Positions 12,001-22,675 of a stretch of 64,000 nt of DNA are shown piece after piece. This stretch comes from Astragalus membranaceus (Eukaryota > Streptophyta > Magnoliopsida > Fabales > Fabaceae). Position 1 is the first letter of the stretch; each line of letters opens with the position of its first letter. The notes beneath the pieces are model-generated. The model saw only the letters and a list, made by a program, of their open reading frames with translations, did not search any database and had not been told where the DNA came from. Both the position numbers and the translations under genes were made by a program. The stretch spans positions 109,869,806-109,933,805 of the forward strand of contig CM076849.1 in the NCBI GenBank assembly GCA_039519185.1, read 5' to 3'.

Positions 12001-13382
12001 ACTCCCTCCTTCATTACCTTATGCAAATGACCAGCAGGCAACAACACCGATTCTTCCTCTTCGGGAGGAAGGAAACTCACAGATCTCCGGAAACAATTAA
12101 TATGCACATGGTTAAATACTAACCAGTCCATACCAAGAATGACATCCAACCCTCCCAACGGCAAACAAATAAGATCAACTAGAAAATTTCTGCCGAAGAT
12201 TGACAGAGGGCACTTAGCACACACAAGAGAGGTAGTTACTGAACCCTTAGCTGGAGTGTCAATAACCATCTCCCTCATCATAGAAGATAAAACAAGGTCC
12301 AATTTCTCAGCACACAAAGCAGCAATAAACGAATGCGTAGCACCAGTATCAATAATAGCAATCAAAGGAATACCATTAATAAAACATGTACCTCGAATCT
12401 CATTAGTGTCCTCTGATCCTGCGAGAGCAAACACCTTTCCATGGGACTTCTCTTTCTTCGGCTTAGTACACTTAGTACTAATATGACCTGATTCCCCGCA
12501 ATTGTAACACACCACATCCCTTTTCTCACATTTCGCAGCCACATGACCCTCTTTACCGCATTTGAAACATTTATTATCTGAGCAGTCAAAACTCTTGTGA
12601 CCCGGTTTGCCACACCTGTAGCACACAACCTTCGCAGGGGCATCTCCCCCACTTGCTTTCTTATTGTCAGCATACCTCTGCTTACCCTTACCAGCTGGAG
12701 CCTCATACGGTTTTCCCCGGTTCTGAAACTTACCCCTCAGATCCCTCATGACCCTGGAGTGAGCATTACTATCATCCTCATATATCCTGCAACTGTCGAT
12801 CAAATCAGCGAATACCCGAATCTTCTGGTACCCTACAGCCTTCTTAATATCAGCCCTCAGCCCATTCTCAAACTTAATACACTTTGAGAACTCAGAATCA
12901 GCATCGGTATAATGGGGATAAAACTTAGCCAATTCAGTGAACTTGGCAGCATACTCTGTCACTGACATGCTTCCTTGCTTCAGCTCAAGGAATTCTATTT
13001 CTTTCTTACCTCTCACATCTTCAGGAAAATACTTCCGCAAGAACTCTCTACGGAAAACAGCCCAAGTTATCTCTTCATTGGCAGTTTCTAATCTCTGCCT
13101 CACTTCCATCCACCAATCATCAGCTTCCTCTACCAGCGTATGGGTACCATACCTGACCTTCTGCGCATCATCACAATCCATGACCCGGAATATTCTTTCA
13201 ATCTCTTTCAGCCATGCCAAAGCACCATCTGGATTATACTTGCCCTTAAAGACAGGTGGATTCTCTCTCTGAAACGTAGCCAAATTGCGCGTCCCATCAT
13301 TAACAGCACCGGGTATATTACCCATCGCCCCGGCTATAGCCTGCAAGGCAGCAGCAAGTGCAGCATCGTCCCGTCTGGCCAT
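9021..13382 (-). CDS. E3 gag-pol polyprotein (intact)
   Basis: A single open frame of 1453 residues encodes every function for replication and integration. In order: gag core (about 35-205), three CX2CX4HX4C zinc knuckles (254-267, 272-285, 292-305), aspartic protease with IDTGATHSF (344-352), reverse transcriptase (about 500-720; active site FIDD at 668-671), RNase H (YCDAS near 815, SDH 878-880, ADALSR near 921), and integrase with HHCC (H1030, H1037, C1067, C1070) and DDE residues D1100, D1161 and E1197, which gives the canonical D-35-E spacing. A GPY motif (1335-1337) and a chromodomain-like tail (1405-1444, IPLVKVVWLGAAGESMTWELES) follow, typical of Tekay/Del chromoviruses. The start is the first ATG after the PBS. 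I see no stop, frameshift or lost catalytic residue, so the protein is likely functional if expressed. Confidence 0.97.
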   Translation of the reverse strand: MARRDDAALAAALQAIAGAMGNIPGAVNDGTRNLATFQRENPPVFKGKYNPDGALAWLKEIERIFRVMDCDDAQKVRYGTHTLVEEADDWWMEVRQRLETANEEITWAVFRREFLRKYFPEDVRGKKEIEFLELKQGSMSVTEYAAKFTELAKFYPHYTDADSEFSKCIKFENGLRADIKKAVGYQKIRVFADLIDSCRIYEDDSNAHSRVMRDLRGKFQNRGKPYEAPAGKGKQRYADNKKASGGDAPAKVVCYRCGKPGHKSFDCSDNKCFKCGKEGHVAAKCEKRDVVCYNCGESGHISTKCTKPKKEKSHGKVFALAGSEDTNEIRGTCFINGIPLIAIIDTGATHSFIAALCAEKLDLVLSSMMREMVIDTPAKGSVTTSLVCAKCPLSIFGRNFLVDLICLPLGGLDVILGMDWLVFNHVHINCFRRSVSFLPPEEEESVLLPAGHLHKVMKEGVHLFALMASLSAENQAIIERVQVVCEFPEVFPDEIPSVPPEREVEFAIDLIPGTRPVSMAPYRMSASELSELKKQLEDLLEKKFVRPSVSPWGAPVLLVKKKDGSMRLCVDYRQLNKVTIKNRYPLPRIDDLMDQLVGAKVFSKIDLRSGYHQIKVKDEDIQKTAFRTRYGHYEYSVMPFGVTNAPGVFMEYMNRTFHSYLDRFVVVFIDDILVYSKTEEEHAEHLRLVLEVLKEKKLYAKLSKCEFWLNEVGFLGHIISGNGIAVDPAKVDAVSQWESPKSVTEIRSFLGLAGYYRRFIEGFSKLALPLTQLTCKGKAFVWDARCEESFNELKKRLTTSPVLTLPVPDRPFVVYCDASKMGLGGVLMQEGKVVAYASRQLRTHEKNYPTHDLELAAIVFVLKIWRHYLYGTRFEVFSDHKSLKYLFDQKELNMRQRRWLELLKDYDFGLNYHPGKANVVADALSRKSLHMSAMMVKELELIEQFRDMSLVCEVTPQSVRLGMLKIGNEFLVSVREAQKSDVKLVDLLVVNDQDVGGDFKLDSQGVLRFRDRICIPDDAEMKRMILEESHRSKLSIHPGATKMYQDLKKLFWWPGMKKDVAQFVYSCLTCQKSKVEHQKPAGLMQPLEIPEWKWDSISMDFVTGLPNTVRGFDAIWVIVDRLSKSAHFLPINMTYSVPKLAEIYIKTIVKLHGVPLSIVSDRDPRFTSEFWKSLQEALGSKLRLSSAYHPQTDGQTERTIQSLEDLLRTCVLEQGGSWDSHLSLIEFTYNNSFHSSIGMAPFEALYGRRCRTPLCWYESGESAVLGPEIVRETTEKVKLIREKMKASQSRQKSYHDKRRKDLEFQADDHVFLRVTPVTGVGRALKSKKLTPRFIGPYQITERVGSVAYRVALPPNLSNLHDVFHVSQLRKYVPDPSHVIQMDEVEVRDNLTVETMPVRIEDREVKILRGKEIPLVKVVWLGAAGESMTWELESKMREAYPELFDSGNFEDEIF

Positions 13383-13485
13383 TTCAAACTATCACTGCAG
13401 CACAAACAGAAATTTAGAACTAATCTAACAATTCTATTTGTCATAAGACACTATGACAAGACGACTTGCCCGGACAGACCGAACT

Positions 13486-13497
13486 GCTCTGATACCA
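13486..13497 (-). other. E3 primer binding site (tRNA-iMet)
   Basis: The plus strand reads GCTCTGATACCA, so the element strand reads TGGTATCAGAGC, four bases inside the 5' LTR edge. It matches the 3' end of plant initiator tRNA-Met. Confidence 0.95.
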
Positions 13498-13501
13498 CTT
13501 A

Positions 13502-16064
13502 TGTAACACCCCCTTTCTAATAACTTTACTTTTAATAAAATCAGAGTCTTTTTTTTTTTTTTTGAAAACAATTCAAGCGAGTGCTACATTTACTTCATAA
13601 AAATCACGATACATAACACCATAAGAAAAAGGCTTAGCTCGCATCAACTAAATCCAATCACCATCAGCAGCGGAATAATAATCAATTCAAAATTAAAACC
13701 AATACATCACCAACAAAGTCTAGCAGTTTTAAGAAAATAAAGCATAAACCTAAGACACCCCCCCCTGGTGCTACGTATCAGAGCGTGACACTTCCTACCA
13801 GACGAAGGCATACAGGAAACCTTCACTCATCATTACCTGCACGTTGCCGACATAAGAAGCAACATAAAGGCAGTAGGGTGAGTCTCTTTTCATAATTAAT
13901 AACATATGAAAATTAAGCAATGCATAGGAAAAGGAAGTCAGGCACACCAATTCACAATAATGGAACAGTCGCATCAATATTTTATTTCCAAACAGCACCA
14001 CACAATATATGATTTATGCATGTAATGCAACCCAAACTCCACGGGTACATGCATGTCGGATCCGTCACCAATACAAATAGGCCGTAGCCTCTGCTCACCA
14101 AATCAAAATTAGGCCGTAGCCTCTGCTCACCAATAATGCATATGTCCATGAGATGCTATGGGAAATGCATTACAACACACCAAGTCCAAGCAATTCATCA
14201 TTTAAAATTCATGATCTCACCATTGTATATAAATCAGCTCACCACATTAAAATTAGGCCGTAGCCTCTGCTCACCAATCTCACCCTATCACAATCACCAA
14301 TTCATTTCACCACTCACACCAACACCAATTCAAATAGACCAGCTTAGGACATTGACACAACATAGAGAAAGTGGGTAAAAATAGCCATTTGGACACTTGA
14401 ACACCATCAGCCAGAAACACCAGTGAAAATAAATTATTTTTGCATAAAATTGAGACTATTGGATAGGCACTGAAATTAGCTTCAAAACGCATTTTGAACC
14501 GTTGGATTTGGATAACCGAGTCAAAAGTTATGTTAAAAACAGTTTAGGAAAAATGTTAGACATTCTGGAAACAGGCGCATGGGCGCTGGGCGCCCAGGGG
14601 CAACACAGCGCTTGGCGCATGGGCGCTTGGCGCCCAGGAGAAGCAACACGCAACAGCGCACAGGCGCATAGGCGCTTGGTGCCCAGGAGCAACACGCGCA
14701 ACAGCGCACAGGCGCTAGGCGCCCAGGGGAACAAGCGCGCAACAGCGCACAGGCGCTAGGCGCCCAAGAGGCAACACGCGCACATAGGCGCTGGCGCCCA
14801 GAAGCAACATCCAGGGAACAGCAGCAACATGGCGCCCAAGCACTAGGCGCCTAAGGCCAACATGCTACACAACTCATTTTGCTTCGAAATTCATTTTACA
14901 CGAGCCAAATGCTCAGGACATGATAAATCAATAAAAATTTTCTCAAAAACTGAACTTTAATTTTGGCGCCCATGCACTAGGCACCTATTGAAATTTCGCA
15001 ACTCAACTCCTTTCTTGACCAAAATCAGTTTTCATGAGCCATTTTACCCAAGTATAAAAACCTGAAAACAATTTTCACAAAACTATCACCAGAACTTTGG
15101 GGCCCTTGGCGCCCATGACACAAGCAACAAGTGCCAAAACTGGCAGCACAGGGAACACAGTAGGCAACACAGGCAACAGGGACAGCAACACAGGCAACAC
15201 AGTGACACAGAATTTTGGAAAACTGGCGCAGCACACTGCTGGGCACTTGGCGCCCATGACCATGGCGCAAAACAGAATTTTCAGCAACAATCCATATGGC
15301 GCCTAAGGCGCATAGGGCATCCAAACAGAAATTTTCTCACTTTAAATTACCAATTAAAATTCACCAAAACGCCCAATTACATATATGATACTAAGGGTCA
15401 CCATGATTCTCAATTTTCAACCACAAGTGTCAACAAGTCATATATTCAAACATGTGACATACAATTCACATTTTGCAATAATCAAACATCAATTCATGCG
15501 ATTTTCAACATAGGCAATCCATGATCATATATTACAACACTACGATTAATTCAATCAACACACAATTCATTCATATGATTTATCCTAGAACCTAACCCTA
15601 GGCACTACAATTCGCATAAGCCATTAAAGATAAAAAGAGGACCCCCTAACCTTGTGAAATTCGAATTTGATAGCCAAGCTCCAAGGGAAAAATGCGAATC
15701 ACAATTGAGCCTCCTCCTCTTCTCTTTGAGCTTCGCCCCTTCTCCTCTTCTTCTCTCCTTCTCTTCGCAACTTTCTCTTCTCACTCTCTCTACGTTACTT
15801 TCTTTTCTTTTTCTTTTTCCACTTGAGTCAAAATGAAAACTAGCCTCAAGGACCCCTTGAGAGTCGAATTACTTGACTAAGCAATGGGCCACGGGCCTAA
15901 TTGTGGATCACGGGCCCTTGCTCGCACCACCTAAATAGTGACACCATCTCCTAATAAAATAAAATAAAATACTTAAACTCGAATTATTTAATTAAATTAA
16001 ATAAATATTGTAAGCCTTAAATAATTTAATTAAATAAATAATTAAATTATTTTGGGGCGTTACA
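13502..16064 (-). repeat. E3 5' LTR
   Basis: This 2563-bp LTR is nearly identical to 6426-9008, with visible substitutions in the 13940s, near 14258, near 14292 and near 14680, plus the 15- and 5-bp repeat indels. The element promoter should lie in it on the minus strand. I do not place a TATA box. Confidence 0.96.
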
Positions 16065-16069
16065 CGGAA

Positions 16070-17176
16070 CACCGAAGACCGGGTGGTCAGTTACAACCGC
16101 TAGAGGTACCAGTTTGGAAGTGGGAAGATATCTCAATGGACATTGTTATGGGTTTGCCGAGGTCACAGGCAGGCAACGATTCTATTTGGATAGTAGTGGA
16201 CCGATTGACTAAGTCCGCCCACTTTATTCTTGTTCGTTCGACTTATAAGGTTTCCAAGTTAGCAGATGAATATGTGAAGAACATTATCAGACTGCATGGA
16301 GTTCCAATGAGTATCGTGTCAGACCGAGATCCCAAGTTTACTTCCAGGTTCTGGAGAGCATTGAATGAAGCTTTGGGAACAAGGGTGCTGGTTAGCACTG
16401 CTTATCATCCTCAGACTGATGGTCAGACGGAGAGGACTATTCAGACTCTAGAGGACATGCTTCGGGCTTGTGTGCTTGATAGCGGGAGAAAATGGGAGGA
16501 CCATCTTCCGTTAATAGAATTCTCCTACAACAACAGTTACCACTCCAGCATTGGAATGGCACCGTTTGAAGAACTTTATGGTAGAAAGTGTAGAACTCCG
16601 TTGTGTTGGTGGGAGATCGGTGAGGATAAGTTTTTGGGACCTGATATGGTTCGCGAAACTACTGAGAAGATCAAGTTAATTCGAGAAAGGATGAAGGTTG
16701 CTCAGAGTCGGCAAAAGAGCTATGCTGACAACCGAAGGAGACCGTTGGAGTTTGCGGTTGGTGATCATGTGTTCTTGAAAGTTTCCCCAACCATAGGCAC
16801 TGGGAGAGCCTTGCGAGCGAAGAAGCTCTGTCCTCGATATGTTGGACCTTTCCAAATCATCGAGCGGATTGGGCCAGTTGCTTATCGCCTCGCATTGTCT
16901 CCAGCCCTATCAAACCTCCATGATGTGTTCCACGTGTCTCAGTTGAGAAAGTATGTTCCCGATCTGCATCAACCGTTGAGTGTTGATACAATTGACCTGC
17001 GACCGGATTTGTCATTCCAACCTTATCCTAACTACATCTTGGAGCGTGGCGAGAAGATGCTACGGTCAAGAACTATTCCTATTGTCAAAGTGGTCTGGGA
17101 TGGATTCTCAATCGAAGAGGCTACCTGGGAACTGGAAGATGACATGCGGACTCGATATCCATATCTTTTCCATTGA
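16070..17176 (+). pseudogene. E2 pol: integrase core and chromodomain-like tail
   Basis: This is the continuation of E2 pol after E3 (16065-16069 is the CGGAA duplicate). It encodes the integrase core with Asp in SMDIVMGLP, Asp in IVSDRDPKF and Glu in DGQTERTIQ, then FVGPF-type YVGPFQII, SNLHDVFHVSQLRKYVPD, and a chromodomain-like tail (IPIVKVVWDGFSIEEATWELEDDM) that in chromoviruses is thought to guide integration to heterochromatin. The stop is TGA at 17174-17176. All visible catalytic residues are intact, and the gene is dead only because of E3, the upstream stop and the gag-RT deletion. It differs clearly from the E3/E4/E6 family, so E2 is a separate Tekay-type family. Confidence 0.94.
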
Positions 17177-17210
17177 GGTACGTCTTGTCAATTTTGAGGA
17201 CAAAATTTTT

Positions 17211-17225
17211 AAAAGTTGGGGAGAT
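17211..17225 (+). other. E2 polypurine tract
   Basis: AAAAGTTGGGGAGAT abuts the second LTR, as expected for the plus-strand primer. Confidence 0.9.
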
Positions 17226-19813
17226 TGTAACATCCCAGAATTTTAAAGACTCGTACTATGATACCTAAGACCGATTAATTATTTGTGGGAATAATTAGTC
17301 GTATCTCAGGGACTTATATGTCGGGGAAATTATCAAGAAAACCCCTTTTCTCCATTAAAGGGTGGCCTATTCATAGTAAAATGAGGAATTGGAGCCTAAG
17401 GGCAAATCTGTCTTTTCACACCCAAGTTATTAAAATATAATTTTGAAGGTTATAATTAATTAAGAACCGAAAGAATTGAGATATACGGATTGGAACCGGA
17501 TTAATCGAGAAAGTTTTGTACCGAAGGAGATTTCCAACACCTAAACTATCATTTTATGGGCCAAGGGCAAAATGGCCTTTTCACCATCCTTTAAAATCCC
17601 CCTCAGCCCATACACACCTGGACCCTCCCTCACCCTCTCACTTATCAATTGACCAGCTGAAGAAGAGAAAGAAATTGGAAGGGAGAAAGAAGAGGGAGGC
17701 GAAGGGAGAAGGAGAGGGAGAGGCTACCATCACCATCATCCCCACTTGCATGTAAGCTTTCTTCACACCTCTTTCTCTCATTTTTCATACTCTTTTCAAT
17801 GGTACCACTTTCAGAAGCTAACTCCCCCTAGATCATCCACTACCATGTTCAACCCCCCTTGAAGCTCCAAGAGAAATAATGGAGTTTTGAACTTTAATGG
17901 TGCTGCATGTCATGTTGTAGTTGTGGGAAGTGGAGTGTCAAGCTTGCATTTTCGACTTGGAGGAAGTTGTGAAGGACTAGGTTGCTGTTTCAGGCGCTCT
18001 AGTGGTGGAGATTTCCGTTTGGAGATCGGTTCGAGTTCTAGCGGGGATCGTTCGTGTACTTTTCGTTTCGGTGACTTCGCTTTTGATCCAACTCTCGAAC
18101 TTCGGTGTGACGGTGAGTTCTACTCACGATAGGGTATTTTGATATTCTGAATTTGTTTTCGATATGGAATCCCTTGGTCACATTTTCTGTTTACGAAAGA
18201 CTTAGAACTGAAAAGCGTTTTTGAGTCAAAACGGTGTTTTACGGTTTAATGAGATTTTGATTTAAATCGTTGAAATGAAATGAATTGTGTACTACTAGAA
18301 ATATATATTCTGGGAATTTTCTGAGTTTCAGGTGATTGAAATTAGAAATCGAATCGGACGAGAACGGAGAGCGAAAATGAGAAAAGTGAGAAATTCTGGT
18401 AACAGACACAGGTCGCACGGACCGTGCCCCCCTGGGCACGGATCGTGCGCCTGCTTCTGGTTGGAAGAATTGGAAACCGAACGGGACGCACGGGTCGTGC
18501 GCCCCTGGGCATGGATCGTGCGTTTCCTTCTGGTAGATGGGTCCTGAGTAGTGCACCACGCACGGGTCGTGCGCTCCTGGGCACGGGTCGTGTGTGTAGT
18601 TCTGTTACCGGCTTCCGTTTTCTCGTTTTGTTGCTCCGTTTGATCCCGAACCCTTTCTAATTTCTTTCTCAACCATTCAAAAAGGGATTGCCTCACTGAA
18701 AACCTTATTTCGAACTTGTTCAACTCTTAATTTTGAAAAGAAGTTGAAAGGTATATTGATCGAAAAACCGAAATCCTAGTATACGTGTGAGTACACCGTC
18801 TGATGGATAGAATGAAAATACATTTATATATATATGTCAACCGTATATGATTATAATGCCGGATGTTTATAGATTCATCAAAATGGATTATAAGTCAATA
18901 ATACATTCCAATATGATTATAATGCCGGATGTTTATGAGTTCATCAAAACGGGTTATAGATCAATAAGATATAAATTATCTAATGAGCTTATGTAATTGA
19001 TCCATTTGGTGATCGAAAAGATATAAATTATCTGACTCTCGAGAACTTGATGCGTATTGTCATACGTATTGCGTTGGGTGACGACCCGACAAGTAGCATA
19101 CTAGGAAGGGAAGTCATGAGCCCTCACCCTAGGCCCTGAATGTGTTTTGGCGTGGTCAACTCACGGGTTACCGGGATTAGTGGTTCTTGCACGGCCGGTT
19201 TATGCTAAGTTAAACACACGATTCGCCGGGAGTAGTGGTTCTTGCACGGTCGGCGTTTCGATTAATAATTATGAATACGAATTGCCGGGATTAGTGGTTG
19301 TTGCACGGTCGGCATTTCGATTAATAAATAAGACATTGTTATGTCAGCTTTTGTTATAACGGTTTAATAAATTAAACCGAGTGTCAGTGAGGGGGCACGG
19401 TAGGACTCACTGAGATAATGTTATCTCACCCTATCCATATTTGTTGTTTTTCAGAGAAGCAGGAAAAAAGGAAGACTATTGTGCACGAGTAGTTGGTCTA
19501 CTCTTGGAGGTGCTGAAGACTTAGTCATTTGATCCCTTGTACTTTTGTTATCCTAATTGGTTGTATAAACTTGTATTGATTATGAGTTATATGAACCGTT
19601 TAATGTTTCTGTTTGGTATTTGGACTTGGATATTGTAATCCATTCGGTATGAAACCGATAAACTTCTATTTTATGAAGTAATCTTATTTCCGATTATGTT
19701 TTGTCTCGGAAAAAGTTGTATGTCCAAAACTTAAACAGGAACTGTGTCCTCTGAATATTCCGCATCTGTGCACTTTCAGTGTCTCTACATGTTAGAAATA
19801 CTGGGGTGTTACA
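17226..19813 (+). repeat. E2 second (3') LTR
   Basis: This 2588-bp LTR has the same length and ends as 1737-4324. Differences I saw include positions near 17276, 17472, 17484, 17674, 18083, 18335, 18427, 18531 and 18570. It is followed by another PBS rather than flanking host DNA. Confidence 0.95.
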
Positions 19814-20066
19814 TTTGGTATCAGAGCGGTTCGACCTAGTCGGACTTAGATGCTAAGAGTCTTTTACGTCTTCTAAGTCTGATTTTTCTTAGTATGCTAT
19901 TAGACATTGAGCCTGATCAACTTAATACTTTGTGCATACTTCGCAGAATCATGGCAGGAAGAGGTAGGAGAAACCCACCTGTTGATCCTCATCAAGAATG
20001 GATGCAGAATGTCATTGAGACTCAGCAGAAGATGATGAATGACATGATGCTAATGCAACAACAACA
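19814..20066 (+). pseudogene. E2 second PBS and gag start after the 3' LTR
   Basis: After the second LTR the internal sequence starts again: PBS TGGTATCAGAGC at 19816-19827, the leader, and a gag ATG at 19951. The copy matches 4325-4577 with no difference that I noticed and stops inside a CAACAACAACA run, where Athila sequence begins. This remnant of a further E2 unit shows that the locus was once LTR-internal-LTR-internal, and that a deletion later removed the rest together with any third LTR and some of the host ORF. Confidence 0.9.
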
Positions 20067-20657
20067 CTGAGTCAAGACACAACCCCACCCCAAACCACTG
20101 AGTCAATATTTAAAAATACTGACATTATACCTGAGAAACAAACATTGCAGGTTATTCAAGAAGAGCCAATTGAAGAAGAAGAAAACTTCAGCCCTGAAGA
20201 ACAGGATCCACCAGCAACAGATGCTTCTGCAACAAGTGTAGATGCATCTCAAGATACTCCAACAGTGACAGTCATACCAAAGAATAAAGAAGACACTGTC
20301 AAACTGGTGTTGGAAGAGCTGACAAAGAAGAAGAAAGAAGAACTGGGCAACACCCAGAAATTCTTCAAAAAGCAGGCTGAGTTTTCAAAGGCTGTGGTGA
20401 AAACATTTGGTGAAGAAGGACAGAGTGCCAAGCAAGCAACTGAGGAGCCTGCAACAAAAGAAGCTGAGGAAGCACAACCAGCAACAGAGGAGGTTGGTGC
20501 AGCTGCACCTGGTATAGATGCACCTGGTGCAGATGCACCAAAAGCTGAGGTGTCAAAGAAGAAAAACAGAAAGTCAAGCACATTCCTAGCAGAACCAGCT
20601 CAAGGATCAGGAGTGGTGCCAAGAAAGAGTAAAATCTTTAATGTTGTTATTTTATAA
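20067..20657 (+). pseudogene. E1 Athila post-pol (env-position) ORF, C-terminal part
   Basis: This open stretch ends at TAA 20655-20657. It is the C-terminal region of the ORF interrupted at 1736. It is strongly acidic and Pro/Ala/Glu-rich (EEPIEEEENFSPEEQDPP, then TKKKKEELGNTQKFFKKQAEF) and ends in a basic Ser-rich tail (KKKNRKSSTFL). The composition suits a disordered, possibly coiled-coil tail. I see no transmembrane segment. Residues between the two parts have probably been lost with the E2 rearrangement. Assignment to the same ORF rests on position, strand and the lack of any other host, and is inference. Confidence 0.65.
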
Positions 20658-21502
20658 GTACGTTTATGTTCTGTTGTTATCCCACATGTATTAACCCCCC
20701 TCCCCATTTTGGAACCTTTTTTCAAACTCAACTTAGAGCAGTTCTCAACTTTAAGTTGGGGGGGAGAAAAACACTTTTAAATTACTGTATGCATGTGCTG
20801 ATATGTTTATTTTAGTAAGTATGTATGTTTATATCTTGTTGTTTACCTATATGTGCACAATATAGTATAAGTTAATTTCCAATTTTGTGATGCAATCAAC
20901 AAAGTTTCTCTTGAAATTTTCAGAAAATTGTTTTACAAAAACATCAGTTACACAAACTTTTGTTGAGGTGCATCAAATGATTTCTAAAAGTTCAAAAGTA
21001 AAATTTGGGAGTTTTTGAAGCATGATCAGCTTGAAATCTTTTTTACAAAACTTAGCCAAATGCGTTCTTTCACACGAATTTTAATGATGAAAGAAACAAA
21101 AAGAAAAGAAAGCCTTGTTTTCCTCAAAATGGCCAATTTTTATTATTACTTTGACACATCAAAACTGAGTTTTGAAAAGAACCTTGCTATTTGAAAAACT
21201 ACCTGATGCAAAAGGATTTTTAGAAAACCAAGGTCAAAAACAAATTTTTACTAAAAATATAGAAGAGCATAAAGAATTAAGTTTGGGGGAATTTCCATGA
21301 ATACTAAGGCTGAGTATGAGAAGCTTAGAGTAGTCAAATGCAAATAGGTTACCAAAATCACTACAAAAAGAGCTCAAAGTGTTATAAACTAGCTATACTT
21401 ACCCAAATCATTAAACTGAACCTGTTCCAAATAAGTGCATTTGGTTTGAAAGAAAAAGAAAAGCAAAAATAAAACCAAAGAAAAAAGTATGCACAAGGAG
21501 GT
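20658..21502 (+). other. E1 Athila 3' untranslated region with polypurine tracts
   Basis: No coding sequence is seen. Two polypurine-tract-like sites stand out: TTAAGTTGGGGGGGAGAAAA (about 20751-20770) and ATTAAGTTTGGGGGAA (about 21278-21293). A long A/G-rich stretch (21440-21500) precedes the LTR. Athila-like elements have a long 3' region of this kind between the last ORF and the LTR. Confidence 0.65.
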
Positions 21503-21922
21503 TGATAACTCACAGAAATGTGAGTTATTTACATCCATTCAAATGAGAATTATCTTGATCAAAAGGTAAATTAGGTTTAAATTGTAGTAGATATCTTCAA
21601 ATTAGACACTAATGAACTCATGGATGATAATTAAAATTTGGGCACGCAAGTGCCAATTTTGTGGAATTTAATCTGTGTGCTCGGTGTGCAGGATATTCTT
21701 AAGTATTTTAGTGCTAAGGCAGGTGCTATGGCGGGTGCCGCGGCAGCATCGCTGCGATTAAGTGAATAGAAACATGACAAGGCGAAGCGCAGGAGAAAAG
21801 GAAACTTTATCTTCTAGCAAGCAAGGCGCCACCTTAAGCGACAAGTTGGCGTGAATTCTAGGGTTTGTTACAACAAACCGGGTGCAAAGGCCCAAGAGGA
21901 GGTGTGCCGTGCTACCAAGGCC

Positions 21923-21932
21923 CATATATAGG
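21923..21932 (+). promoter_or_regulatory. Probable TATA box in Athila LTR
   Basis: CATATATAGG sits mid-LTR, upstream of the region that would form the leader. This is the best TATA match in the LTR. Its function is inferred. Confidence 0.45.
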
Positions 21933-22675
21933 AAGCAACCCTAGTCTAGACGGGGAGATATACACGATTGCTGCGAGAGGAAAAGGACAAGTTCAGAGAC
22001 GACGAGATACCTTCTTCACCACCAAAACACTATACGCTCCATTCCTTTCCATACTCCAATACAAGATCACTGTTAGGCAGTGCTACCAGTATCACGAGAG
22101 CACTGCTGATTCGTAGATGTGAAACACCTTCACGCTCGTTGGTGTAACTCAATCTCTAAGTGCTTTTACTATGTTGATGGATCTGTTTACGGTAACTTCG
22201 TACTGTTTTATCATGTCTAAGCTCATCATGAGCTAAATCCTTTGATAGTCGAGACAATGGTGATATAAACATATTCTTTTAGATCGCTTTAATATGAGTG
22301 GTTTGTGATGCCTCTTTAGCTTGTGCGTTTTCATTGTTATAAACTCTTTTCGAACTTGATCACTGTGATTAGGGTAACATGCTTTAATATCTGAAAAGAA
22401 TTAAATCACCGATTTCACAAGCTAATATAGTTTGAAGGATAATAGGAATATTATTCTTTCCTAACGAAGGATAGGAATATGAAGTTAGGGCTATAGTGTG
22501 AACTGAAACAAGCGTTTCAACCTACGTAATGAACCTCAATGGGTGCTTCGGAATAAGGAAACCTTGACAACATTACGTTTCCTAGCGATAGGAATATCCA
22601 CTTTCATTCTGCATACTGAATGCTACCATAGAATCAGTCACAGCGTTGCATCTACAAGTTGTGTTTATTGATCCT

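Larger units (their letters stand above)
6426..16064 (-). mobile_element. E3: complete Tekay/Del-type chromovirus
   Basis: E3 is a full-length chromovirus of 9639 bp on the minus strand, inserted in the integrase of E2. The target duplication is CGGAA at 6421-6425 and 16065-16069. Removing E3 and one duplicate rejoins the E2 integrase frame. In its own orientation the order is 5' LTR (13502-16064), PBS (13486-13497), one gag-pol ORF (13382-9021), polypurine tract (9009-9022) and 3' LTR (6426-9008). The LTRs differ by two short repeat-number indels (15 and 5 bp) and about four substitutions that I could see, so insertion was recent. No break is visible in any required part. Confidence 0.96.
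1737..20066 (+). mobile_element. E2: Tekay/Del-type chromovirus, internally deleted, tandem-like structure, carrying E3
   Basis: This Ty3/gypsy chromovirus is inserted in the Athila env-position ORF. Its order is LTR (1737-4324), PBS, truncated gag, pol starting inside reverse transcriptase, E3 inserted in integrase, rest of integrase with a C-terminal chromodomain-like segment, polypurine tract, LTR (17226-19813), then a second PBS and gag start (19814-20066). Both LTRs are 2588 bp and differ at roughly a dozen positions by eye. The right side does not end at an LTR, so no target duplication can be recognised. The element cannot be autonomous, because protease, the zinc knuckles and the N-terminal part of reverse transcriptase are missing and one nonsense codon interrupts pol. 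Confidence 0.9.

Noticed and set aside
20145..20657. A host gene for an acidic protein
   Set aside because: Its position between Athila pol and LTR, and the absence of introns or a promoter, make it the tail of the Athila post-pol ORF.
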